A DNA stretch of 44,184 bases from Terriglobales bacterium (GTDB lineage Bacteria; Acidobacteriota; Terriglobia; Terriglobales; Acidobacteriaceae): NCBI GenBank assembly GCA_035624455.1, contig DASPRM010000053.1, forward strand, positions 1 through 44,184, in the 5' to 3' direction. This document shows positions 6,655 through 15,789 of this stretch, piece by piece (the first letter of the stretch is position 1; the number at the start of each line of letters is the position of its first letter). The position numbers and the translations under genes were made by a program. The notes under the pieces were generated by a model. That model worked only from the letters and a program-made list of their open reading frames with translations, was not told the origin of the DNA and made no database searches.

Positions 6655-9600
6655 TTATGCCGCAACAGCTTCCAGGCTCATGGCACGCTGGAGTGCTTGC
6701 AATGCCTTGGGATCGACTGCATTGGGAACGCTCGCCGTGCGATATCCGCGCAGGTCGATGTAACAGTTCCCAGCCGTGTCGAGCACCTGCGCATCGAAGC
6801 CGCCAGAAATCAGGGTGACGACTGCGAACAGAGGTCCTTGCGCCTGGTCTGGCGAGCGCAGAATGCGGACCTGATCGATGTGCCGCGGCAGGCCCATCCT
6901 GCCTTGAACGCCCATCTCCCAAAGTCCGGCTGTCTGGAAGCAGAGTTCGATCAGCCGTGGCGCAGCGACCGCCGGCAACTCGGGCGGGACGTGATTCGTG
7001 GGCAGGTTCTTCGCCATGCGTCCAATGATGCGGTTCCCGTCCCACCATGCCCGCTCCACGACCTGATAGGCCGGTCCGTGGAAATAAGCGCGATAGATTG
7101 CGTCGGATTCGACCACGGCGCCAGCAGGAGTACCTAATGGAGGCAGACTCATCGCGCCGGGCGCTCGCCTGGTTAGCGTCACGCGTGCGGTGAAGTGTGT
7201 GGTGACTTGCGGCTCGGTTTGATTGGGGAGTGTCCGGCTGCCGATCAAACGGCAATCCGCCAGCAGACTGTCTTTCTGTGGGTGAATTAGAGTCTCGAAC
7301 CGTAGCGTGCGTGGCTCGTTGCGGTAAAACTTGAAGGGAGCAAGGAAGTTCACGTCTTCCAAGGCTTCGATTTGCCAGCCGGGAAGCTGGGCAAGGGCAG
7401 CTTCGGCGAAGCCTTCGATGCCCATGACGCCAGGAAGCACTGGCGTACGATCAATCTGATGATCATGCAGGAAAGGCTGAACGGTTGGATTCAGAGTCGT
7501 CTCGATGTCGAAGCCACTGTGCAGGCCGGCGGCAGTGATCTTGCCAAGCATCACTCCTGTTCCTGTTGCTGGCCCTGGTCCTGCTCCGGAGATGTGGAGT
7601 GATTTCTCGCTTGATGTCTGCGTGGTGGTATCAATTCCACCGCTGGCATCCCATTCATTCATGAGAATGCCAAGACGCTGGCCGATCAGGATCTCGCCGC
7701 GGGTTGCACCGGCAGTGAGCTCGCGGCGGATCAGCGGGACACCGGCTTCCGGTGGCAGCATATCGATGCCGGCCATGGCCATGACTTTGGGAATTGAACC
7801 GCGCGTCGCCATGCCGATCCCGCCCCATGCCGTCCAGTCGATGACGATGCCACGGGTCTCCGGGCGGGTAGTGCGGAAGCTGGATGTGATCTTGCACAAC
7901 AGATCGTTGGCGGAGCTGTAATCAGTTTGTCCCGGGTTGCCAAAGCGCCCGGCAATCGAGCTGAACGCGACTGTTGCCTTGAGAGGCATGTCGCCGATGG
8001 CGTGCAGCAAGTTGAAGAAGCCGTCGCTCTTCACGTCGAAGACCAAGTCGAATTCGCGCGGGTCCTTATCCGGCATGGGGTGACTGCGCTCCATGCCCGC
8101 GGCGTGCAACAGCACATCGATGCGGCCGTGCCGCTGGCGGATCTGGTTGATGATCTTGGCGACGGCGTCGGCATCGGTGAGGTTGACGCTGCAATAATGC
8201 GGCGTGCCTCCGGCGGCTCGAACCGCATCGATCGCGCTGCAGGCTGCCTGCGCACGTTCCAGGGCCGCGAGCTCTTTCTCAACCAGCGCAGGCGTGGCAC
8301 GTTCGCCCCGTGCCTGGATGCGAGCAAAAAGATCACGCTTGAGATTCTCTTTGTCGTTCACAAAGCGCTTGAGATCAGGGTTGTTGGGATCGGGTTCGGG
8401 CACCAGATCGAGCAGATAGAAGATGCCGCCCGAAGCTGTCGCAAGGTCAGCGGTGATGGCGGAAACAATACTGCCTGCGGCGCCGGTGATCAGAAAGACT
8501 GTGTTTTCATCCAGCGTCATGCCTGGCTGGCCGTCAGCTGCCGGTTGTTCGTGGAGGCCGACGGTCCAGCGCAATCCGTTCTTGCAGCCGATCTCGACTG
8601 CGCCAGGATCGCGTAGTGTTTCCTGGATGAGTAGATCGGCAACTTCGGCGGCCTTGGGTTCGGGTTCGAAGTCGACGGCCTTGGCGAGGATGTCGGTCCT
8701 CTCGCGCTTATAAGTTTTGGTGAAGCCTACGACTGCTCCGCCCAGCGGCGCAATCGCGCCCGCTTCGTCGTAACCATGCTGACCTCCGAGGCGAGTAGCG
8801 GAGACAAGGAAGGTACCTGGTTTGGCGATCTGCTCATAGAGAGTGCGCATGGTCGTGTAGAGCGATTTGAGACGCACATGTACGGCTGCATGCCAGGTAG
8901 CAAGATCCATGTCGCTGAGATGACCTTCGTTGTCCAGCGCGGGCAGCCAGTACACTCCGTGCACCGGGCCTGCGGCTGTCCATTCCTTGAGGCGGGCCGC
9001 GAGGGTGTCGGCATCGGGAGCGGCGTCGATGCGGAGGACCTCCACGCCGAGCTTCTTGAGCTGTTGGGTGAGGGCGTCGGCTACTCCAGTTTTGTCCGGC
9101 ATGATGAGGACGCGCCGGCCGGCTTCGAGCGCGACAGCAGTCGGCTTGCAGAGCGTGAGTGCGGGGCGCAGGATCGGAATTGGCACTCGGCGCGGAATGG
9201 AATTCGCAGCGTCAAGACTGGCGAGTGGCGGGCGCGGGGCTTTCGCGGCCGTCGGAGATACTGCCACCGGCTTCTGTGCTTTGGCTTCCGGCTTCTCCGA
9301 TGCGGCCACGGGCACTGCACTGGGCGCTTCTGCCAGTCCAGCTCTGTCATGCGCGAACTTAATCACGCTGGCCAGAGTCGGAAAGTCGCGCAACTTGAGA
9401 TTTTCATCCCGCGGAATGTTGTAGGCCGCGCGCACGGCGGCAAACATTTCTGCTTGCTTGACGGTGTCGATGCCGAGATCGGCCTCGAGGTCCAGATCGA
9501 GATCGAGCATGTCTTTGGGATAGCCGGTTTTTTCGGCCACGATTTCCAGGACTTTCTCTTTAATCGCTTCGTCGGTGATCGCTGGAGCGCTCACCGCGGT

Positions 9601-12600
9601 TGCGGTCGCTGAGGGTGTGACAACCGGTGGTGTGACTGCGAGTACGGTGGCCGTTTCGGCAGCGGTCGTGGACTGGCTTGTGCTGGCGGACGGCGGGGCA
9701 CCCTCGATCAGGTCAGGCCGCTTCTCGTAGACGAAGCGGATGACGTGCGCGAGGGTGGGATAGTCGCGAAGCTTGCGGTTCTCGTCGCGCGGGATGCTGT
9801 AGATTTCGCGAATGGCGGCAAACATTTCGGCTTGCTTGACGGTATCGATGCCGAGATCGGCCTCGAGATCGAGATCCAGATCGAGCATGTCTTTGGGATA
9901 GCCCGTTTTTTCGACTACTAAGGCCAGAATGCGGTCTTTTACAGAGTCGCCGGCGCCTTTCGCCGGAACTGCCAGAGCTGGTGCGGCGCTCTTTCTCTCT
10001 TCTACTTGCTTGGGCGCCTCTTGTAGTGGTTGTGGGGCCGCCGGCGATGGCGTTGCGGTAGCGAGGTCCGGACGCTTCTCGAAAACAAAGCGGATGACGT
10101 GCGACAGGGTGGGATAGTCACGCAGCTTGCGGTTCTCATCGCGCGGGATGTTGTAGATTTCGCGGATCGCCGCGAACATCTCAGCCTGTTTAACGGTGTC
10201 GATGCCGAGATCGGCCTCGAGATCGAGATCCAGATCGAGCATGTCCTTGGGATAGCCGGTCTTTTCGACTACTAAAGCCAGAATGCGTTCCTTCACGGAG
10301 TCGCCGCTGGCGTCTTTTGCAGAGATTGCTACGGATGGAGGCGCAGCCGCTTGAGCGGGGACAGGCGCAGCTGCCGGCGCGATGATCTCTTCTACAGGCT
10401 GTTGCGCTATGACAGTTGCGGTCGAGGGCGACTGTGCACTTACAAGATCGGGACGCCGTTCATGCACAAAACGAATCACGTGGGCAAGAGTGGGGAAGTC
10501 GCGCAGCTTGATCTGATCGTCGCGAGCGATGCCATAAGCTTCGCGGATGGTGGCAAAGACCTCGGCTTGCTTAACCGTGTCGATGCCGAGATCGGCCTCG
10601 AGGTCGAGGTCCAGATCGAGCATGTCAACCGGATAACCGGTTTTCTCGGCCACCAGGGCAAGGACGCGCTCTTGCACAGTAGTGTCCGCCGCCGCGGGCT
10701 TCGCCGGTGAAGGAGGAGGTGTCGGCGCGGCAGGCTGCACCTGCACGCTGGGCTGGGCAGGCGGGCGAGGAACTGGCGGCGCTTGCGGTGCAACCGCACG
10801 CGGCGGCGCGGTGCCTTCCGCGACTGGCGCGGGTGCGGTGGCTTTCGCGACTGGCGCCAGCGGCGCTTCCTGAACTGCTGGTACTTCAGGGCCGGTAGCC
10901 AGCGTTATGCGAACGGGAGCGGCTTCGACGGAACGTGCCATCGGGCCCCGATCGCGCACTCGCAGCGTGCGCTGGACGACTTCCAGATCGGTGCTGGAAG
11001 ATCCGGTCAAGCCAGAGAGCCAGCTGTTCCAGGTATTCCTATCCACAATGCGATAGGCATAGCCGAGTGCATTGGGGTTGCGGCGAACACCATCCTGGGT
11101 TGCCACCCAATGCAAGATAGTCATGCTGATTTGCGAACCGAAGCCGGCGCCCAGGCGTAAGGCGTATTCGACCGGGTAAATGCCGCCCTTAGAAAGGTTC
11201 AGTAAGCCCAGCTCAGGGTCTACTTCCTTGAAGTTCGCGACCGGCGGCACGATTCCGGTTTCCAGCGCTTTGACGGCCAAGACATCTTCCACTCCGGCGC
11301 CCATGGCATGGCCGGTGAAACCCTTGGTGTTGGCGATCACGATTTTGTCGGCAGAATCGCCGAAAGCATGACGCAGGGCGTGAATCTCGGCCGCGGCGCT
11401 GCCGCCCCGGGCGGGAGTATAGGTTTCATGGGAAATGAAGACTGTCTTGGGCGCGATCTCGTGACGGCGGACGCCGTAGTGGGTTTCCGCCTGGCGAACC
11501 AACTGCTCCATCACCTGGCTGATGTGGTCAACATCGAGACGAGTGCCATGGAAAGCGCTGTTGGCAGTCACAGCGCTCAGCACTTCACAGATGGGCTGGA
11601 TGCCACGCTCACGCGCAGCATCCGCACTCTCAATCACGAGGCCTGCCGCACCCATGCCGATAATCATGCCGTGGCGGCGGCGGTCGAAGGGGATAGCGGC
11701 TTCCTCGACCACTTCATCGGTCGCAGCGGCGCCGGTGGCCAGGAAGCCGGCGCCCATCCAGTCGATCAACTGATCGGTGGTGATGTCGTCGGCGGAAACG
11801 ACGACTACGCGGCGGCAGCGTCCGGCGCGGATCCAGTCTTCCGCCAGCGATAGGGCTTGCGTGGTACTGGCACAGGCGGAGTTGATTTGAGTATTGGGGC
11901 CGCGAGCGCCGACGAATTCGGCGAACTGCGAATGTCCCATGGGGAGCACGCGGAACAGATAGCGGCGGTCGAAATCATAGGGATTTTTCTCGATGGCGGT
12001 GCGCAACTCTTCGATGCGGCGAGAGATTTCCAGGCCTACTGTGGAATGTCCATTCACTTCCACTGCGTGGGCGAGCAGGTCCTGCAGAAGCGAGAGCTGC
12101 TCGCGGTGCTCGCGGTCGGTGTAGTAGCGGTACATTTCGTCGGCAAAGGAGTTCAGTCCGGGAAAAGCGGAAGCGAAAATTACACCCGTATCGTCGCGCA
12201 AAGCCTGGGGCAATACCCAGCGGTCGGGCAGTTGGGTGCCCTTGGTGGTGGTTTTGTAGCGCAGAACAAGAGGAATGCCGGCATCGCGCAACGCGTCGAG
12301 GCCGACCGCGATGGCTAGTTGAGTATCGCGGTCAAGAGCCAGCACACGCTCGTTGGAAACGCCGAATTCATGCTCCAGATCAAAAACGCCGCCGCGTCCT
12401 GCCAGCTTGATCACATCGGCGATGTTGTTGATGGTCTCAAACGTGGGCCCGCCGTTATCGCTCTTCACCAGCCGCGTGATGTGCTTGTCGAGCATGGCGC
12501 GCCGCAGGCGCGTGGGGATGGAGTCGATGAATTGATCGCCGCGCAATATGCGGCCGATGTTCTGGTCGTCGAAGATGTGATCCGTGCCCGGCAGGCCTAA

Positions 12601-15600
12601 GGCCGCGCCGGTGATGGCGACGGGAGCGTCAGTGTGTGGACGCTCCTGCCCGTGGGTGATCTGCCAGCCACGTTCGAGGGCATCAGCGAAGATGCGCCCT
12701 AATTCGACGTAGCGGTCGCTGGAGAGAGTGGCGGGCGTCGAAGAGCAGACGCTCGTTCCGGCTTCCTGTGCCACCGCAGGGATTGGAGGTTGCGGCGGTG
12801 CGGAAACCGCGGGTTTGGATGTATCCACCGGAGCGGCGGCGGGAGCCGATATCGATGCCGCGGTTGCTGCCACAACTTCGGCTCTTCCACGGCCCAATCC
12901 CGAGGCATAGAGGCAGCACAGAGCCTGGTTAAATGCAGGGATGTCGCCGACTTTCGGATGATTGGTGAAGATGGAAACCACATCAGCCCCGAGCACATCT
13001 TCAGCAAATCCTTGCAAGGCCTTCTTGGGTCCAACTTCGACAAACACGCGCGCGCCCGCGTTGTAGAGGGTGCGCAGGCCTTTCACGAATTGCACGGGAG
13101 CCGCCACCTGCTGCGCCAGAATGTCCAGCATCTGCGGAACGACATTCGGTCCGGTGGGATAAAACTCGCCGTTCGTGTTCGCGACAATGGGAAGGTGCGG
13201 CGATTCCAGATGCAGGCGCTCCAGCACGCGGCGCAAGGGTTCGCTGGCGGGAGCGACAATCGAGGTGTGGAAAGCATGGCTGACGGGTAGTGCCGCTACT
13301 TCGTATCCAGCCTTCTGGAACACTTCCATAGCGCGCTCGACCGCGCTGCTGGTGCCGCCGATTACAGCCTGGTGGTTGCTGTTGATGTTGGCGATGACCA
13401 GGTAGCCGTCGATGGTCTTCAGAATGCGCTCGATTTCCTCCAGTGGAGCGAAAACGGCGGCCATGCGGCCGTTATCGGCCATGGCAACGTGCGTCATCTC
13501 GCGTCCGCGAGCACTGACAGCTTCGAGGGCGTCGGCAAAGGGCAGAGCGTCGACAGCGACAAGGGCTCCGTACTCTCCGAGGCTGTGGCCCATGGTGAAG
13601 TCGGGTGTGATGCCGTAAGCCGCAAGAAGACGGGTGAGCGCGAGATCGGTCGCCAGGACGGCAGGTTGGGTGATTGCCGTCTGCTTGAGAGCTTCTTCCG
13701 CCTGCGCGACCGCGTTGGGATCGGCGCTGTCAACGAAGACGAACTCGCTGAGCGGGTTGCCGAGCAGCGGCGTCATTACGCGATCGGCTTCCGCGATGGT
13801 TTCCGCCACGATGGGCTCGATCTTCAGCAGTGGCTTGAGCATGTTCACGTATTGCGAGCCCTGCCCGGGATAGAGGAATGCCACTTTGGGCGCCAGCCCC
13901 TGGCCGCGGAAAATGCCTTGCGCACGCAGAGCTTTCCAGATCGGCGGTTGATTGGCAGCCAATGCCTTGAGAGCATTGCCTGCTTTCTCCGCCAATTCGG
14001 CGGCATTGGAATAGTCGATGGCCAGGCGCTCGGGAGCACGCAAGTCGGATTCGGCGGGCGGCGCAGGGGCCGGGGCACGGCCGGCGTCCGCTTCCTTCTT
14101 TATTGCGGTCAAACGCTCTGTGAGTTCGGAGGAGGAGGCTGCGCCGATCAAGAGGGCGCCGCGGAAGGGGGCCTTATAAGAAGATGCAAGGTTGGGAGCT
14201 ATATTTTTCGCAGTCATACCAGCCTCAGAAAATGTTGAAGACGGAATGTTGCCGACTGCCACCGAGCGCTTGCCATTGCCGGTGAGGCGATGGGGGATGT
14301 GCTCCTCGAGGACGGCATGGAAATTGGTGCCACCAAAACCGAAGGCGCTGAGACCCGCGCGCCGAACGCCGTCTGGAGGGATGTCCCAAGGTTTCAGTTC
14401 GGTATTGACGTAGAGCGGGGAGTGGGCGAAGTCGATATCCGGATTGGGATGCTCGCAATGAATGCTGGGTGGAAGCACCTTGTCGCGAAGCGCCAGCGCA
14501 GCTTTCAGCAAGCCAGCTGCACCGGCGGCTCCTTTGAGATGGCCGATATTCGATTTGACTGAGCCCAAGGCTACGGACGCGGGCGGCAGATGAGCACTGT
14601 TGATCACGTCAGCCAGACCCTGCACTTCGACGACGTCGCCGACGCGCGTCGATGTGCCGTGTCCCTCAAACAAGGTGGCCGTGGCGGGTGATAGTCCGGC
14701 ATTCTGCCAGCCACGTTCGACGGCTAATTTTTGGCCGAGTGGGTTGGGAGCGGTGATCCCCTTGCCTTTGCCATCACTCGATCCGCCTATGCCACGCAGG
14801 ACAGCGTAGATTTTGTCGCCGTCGCGCTCGGCGTCGGCCAGGCGCTTGAGCAGGAAAATGGCAGCGCCTTCGCCCATCACGAAGCCGTCGGCTCCCAGAG
14901 CATAGGGACGCGTGCCGGTAGCCGAGAGCGCGCCGATCTTGCAGAATTTCACGAAGGTGGGAGCGCCCATGTTGCGGTCAATACCGCCGGTGATCGCGGC
15001 GTCGAATTCGTTCTGCACCAGCCCCTCAATCGCAGCGCTGATAGCGGCCATGGCCGAGGCGCACGCCGCGTCACACACAAAATTGGGACCATGGAAATTG
15101 AAAACATTGGCCAGGCGTCCGGCGATGCAGTTGGCCAGTTCACCCGGCATGCTGTCTTCGGTCACGGGAGGCAGATGCTGCGCAATGCGGTCGTGCAGTT
15201 CGCAAGTGATTTCCCTACGCACGGATTCTGGAAGCGCCGCAAAGCTCGGGCTGTCGGCCAGTTCGCGGGCATACTCCGGGAAATAAATGCGGAATGAAGT
15301 GAGATAGTGTCTCTCACCCGCCATGGCGTTGCCGAGAATGACGGCGGTACGATCGAAATCCAGAGGCCGCTGGGGATGGCCGTAATCGAGGAGCACCTCG
15401 CGGACGCAGGCGATGGCCCACTTCTGCGCTCCATCCATGGCATCGACGACGCGCGGCGGGATGGCCAGCTTCCACTTCATGGGATCCCATGTGAATTCGC
15501 GCACCCAGCCGCCGATCTTGGAGTAAGTCTTGTCCGGCGCGGTGGGATCGGGATCGTAATAGAGCGCCGGATCCCAGCGCTCGGGATCGACGTCGGAGAT

Positions 15601-15711
15601 GCTGTAGCGGCCCTTCTTTACGTTCTCCCAGAAGGCGGCAACGTCGCGGGCATCGGGCAGAACGGCTCCTGCCCCCACAATCGCTATGGCGCGATGCGCG
15701 GTGCTTTCCAT
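6655..15711 (-). CDS. PUFA-synthase-like megasynthase: KS-AT-KS-ACP(x4)-KR-DH
   Basis: A single 3018-residue type I synthase. KS1 (about 8-470) has Cys217 in DAACASA, His351 in HGTST and His391 in GHLKG. AT (about 608-930) has GQGSQ at 616-620, Ser710 in GHSLGEYG and His815. A second, divergent KS (about 1030-1540) has Cys1280, His1428 in HET instead of HGT, and His1468. Pro/Ala linkers then separate four carrier domains (about 1679-2127). A structural plus catalytic KR (about 2195-2690) keeps Lys2561, Ser2585, Tyr2598 and Asn2602. The DH double hot-dog (about 2730-2990) has His2751. There is no enoyl reductase, thioesterase or chain-length-factor domain. AGGAG seven bases before the ATG supports the start. 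It should extend acyl chains with malonyl units, leaving hydroxyl or double-bond groups. The product is unknown. Confidence 0.92.
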   Translation of the reverse strand: MESTAHRAIAIVGAGAVLPDARDVAAFWENVKKGRYSISDVDPERWDPALYYDPDPTAPDKTYSKIGGWVREFTWDPMKWKLAIPPRVVDAMDGAQKWAIACVREVLLDYGHPQRPLDFDRTAVILGNAMAGERHYLTSFRIYFPEYARELADSPSFAALPESVRREITCELHDRIAQHLPPVTEDSMPGELANCIAGRLANVFNFHGPNFVCDAACASAMAAISAAIEGLVQNEFDAAITGGIDRNMGAPTFVKFCKIGALSATGTRPYALGADGFVMGEGAAIFLLKRLADAERDGDKIYAVLRGIGGSSDGKGKGITAPNPLGQKLAVERGWQNAGLSPATATLFEGHGTSTRVGDVVEVQGLADVINSAHLPPASVALGSVKSNIGHLKGAAGAAGLLKAALALRDKVLPPSIHCEHPNPDIDFAHSPLYVNTELKPWDIPPDGVRRAGLSAFGFGGTNFHAVLEEHIPHRLTGNGKRSVAVGNIPSSTFSEAGMTAKNIAPNLASSYKAPFRGALLIGAASSSELTERLTAIKKEADAGRAPAPAPPAESDLRAPERLAIDYSNAAELAEKAGNALKALAANQPPIWKALRAQGIFRGQGLAPKVAFLYPGQGSQYVNMLKPLLKIEPIVAETIAEADRVMTPLLGNPLSEFVFVDSADPNAVAQAEEALKQTAITQPAVLATDLALTRLLAAYGITPDFTMGHSLGEYGALVAVDALPFADALEAVSARGREMTHVAMADNGRMAAVFAPLEEIERILKTIDGYLVIANINSNHQAVIGGTSSAVERAMEVFQKAGYEVAALPVSHAFHTSIVAPASEPLRRVLERLHLESPHLPIVANTNGEFYPTGPNVVPQMLDILAQQVAAPVQFVKGLRTLYNAGARVFVEVGPKKALQGFAEDVLGADVVSIFTNHPKVGDIPAFNQALCCLYASGLGRGRAEVVAATAASISAPAAAPVDTSKPAVSAPPQPPIPAVAQEAGTSVCSSTPATLSSDRYVELGRIFADALERGWQITHGQERPHTDAPVAITGAALGLPGTDHIFDDQNIGRILRGDQFIDSIPTRLRRAMLDKHITRLVKSDNGGPTFETINNIADVIKLAGRGGVFDLEHEFGVSNERVLALDRDTQLAIAVGLDALRDAGIPLVLRYKTTTKGTQLPDRWVLPQALRDDTGVIFASAFPGLNSFADEMYRYYTDREHREQLSLLQDLLAHAVEVNGHSTVGLEISRRIEELRTAIEKNPYDFDRRYLFRVLPMGHSQFAEFVGARGPNTQINSACASTTQALSLAEDWIRAGRCRRVVVVSADDITTDQLIDWMGAGFLATGAAATDEVVEEAAIPFDRRRHGMIIGMGAAGLVIESADAARERGIQPICEVLSAVTANSAFHGTRLDVDHISQVMEQLVRQAETHYGVRRHEIAPKTVFISHETYTPARGGSAAAEIHALRHAFGDSADKIVIANTKGFTGHAMGAGVEDVLAVKALETGIVPPVANFKEVDPELGLLNLSKGGIYPVEYALRLGAGFGSQISMTILHWVATQDGVRRNPNALGYAYRIVDRNTWNSWLSGLTGSSSTDLEVVQRTLRVRDRGPMARSVEAAPVRITLATGPEVPAVQEAPLAPVAKATAPAPVAEGTAPPRAVAPQAPPVPRPPAQPSVQVQPAAPTPPPSPAKPAAADTTVQERVLALVAEKTGYPVDMLDLDLDLEADLGIDTVKQAEVFATIREAYGIARDDQIKLRDFPTLAHVIRFVHERRPDLVSAQSPSTATVIAQQPVEEIIAPAAAPVPAQAAAPPSVAISAKDASGDSVKERILALVVEKTGYPKDMLDLDLDLEADLGIDTVKQAEMFAAIREIYNIPRDENRKLRDYPTLSHVIRFVFEKRPDLATATPSPAAPQPLQEAPKQVEERKSAAPALAVPAKGAGDSVKDRILALVVEKTGYPKDMLDLDLDLEADLGIDTVKQAEMFAAIREIYSIPRDENRKLRDYPTLAHVIRFVYEKRPDLIEGAPPSASTSQSTTAAETATVLAVTPPVVTPSATATAVSAPAITDEAIKEKVLEIVAEKTGYPKDMLDLDLDLEADLGIDTVKQAEMFAAVRAAYNIPRDENLKLRDFPTLASVIKFAHDRAGLAEAPSAVPVAASEKPEAKAQKPVAVSPTAAKAPRPPLASLDAANSIPRRVPIPILRPALTLCKPTAVALEAGRRVLIMPDKTGVADALTQQLKKLGVEVLRIDAAPDADTLAARLKEWTAAGPVHGVYWLPALDNEGHLSDMDLATWHAAVHVRLKSLYTTMRTLYEQIAKPGTFLVSATRLGGQHGYDEAGAIAPLGGAVVGFTKTYKRERTDILAKAVDFEPEPKAAEVADLLIQETLRDPGAVEIGCKNGLRWTVGLHEQPAADGQPGMTLDENTVFLITGAAGSIVSAITADLATASGGIFYLLDLVPEPDPNNPDLKRFVNDKENLKRDLFARIQARGERATPALVEKELAALERAQAACSAIDAVRAAGGTPHYCSVNLTDADAVAKIINQIRQRHGRIDVLLHAAGMERSHPMPDKDPREFDLVFDVKSDGFFNLLHAIGDMPLKATVAFSSIAGRFGNPGQTDYSSANDLLCKITSSFRTTRPETRGIVIDWTAWGGIGMATRGSIPKVMAMAGIDMLPPEAGVPLIRRELTAGATRGEILIGQRLGILMNEWDASGGIDTTTQTSSEKSLHISGAGPGPATGTGVMLGKITAAGLHSGFDIETTLNPTVQPFLHDHQIDRTPVLPGVMGIEGFAEAALAQLPGWQIEALEDVNFLAPFKFYRNEPRTLRFETLIHPQKDSLLADCRLIGSRTLPNQTEPQVTTHFTARVTLTRRAPGAMSLPPLGTPAGAVVESDAIYRAYFHGPAYQVVERAWWDGNRIIGRMAKNLPTNHVPPELPAVAAPRLIELCFQTAGLWEMGVQGRMGLPRHIDQVRILRSPDQAQGPLFAVVTLISGGFDAQVLDTAGNCYIDLRGYRTASVPNAVDPKALQALQRAMSLEAVAA
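9331..10677 (-). repeat. Four tandem carrier-domain repeats within the megasynthase gene
   Basis: Four carrier-domain units with period about 350-380 bp, each encoding KTGYP-x-DMLDLDLDLEADLG, then IDTVKQAE, and ending in a FPTL/YPTL-x-x-VI motif. Units 2 and 3 (roughly 10087-10310 and 9725-9955) are nearly identical at the DNA level, including synonymous positions, while units 1 and 4 have drifted. The Thr codons at the attachment site are ACG in unit 1 (10576-10578) and ACC in units 2-4. Confidence 0.9.
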
Positions 15712-15789
15712 GATGACGCTCCTGCTTTTTGACCCGAGGCACCCGGGTGGCTGAGAGTCAGGCGGATGCCTGCCGAAGATTTATGAATG

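Noticed and set aside
9331-10677. Regular repeats with spacers, considered as a CRISPR array.
   Set aside because: The repeat unit is about 350-380 bp and encodes protein domains; no short direct repeats with unique spacers occur in the window.
8776-10710. Long plus-strand open frames with repeated sequences opposite the carrier-domain array.
   Set aside because: They are antisense shadows of the tandem carrier repeats; the minus-strand frame carries recognisable domain motifs and they do not.
11308-14238. Long plus-strand frames across the ketosynthase and acyltransferase regions.
   Set aside because: The GC-rich coding strand leaves its complement open; no protein family character and no ribosome sites.
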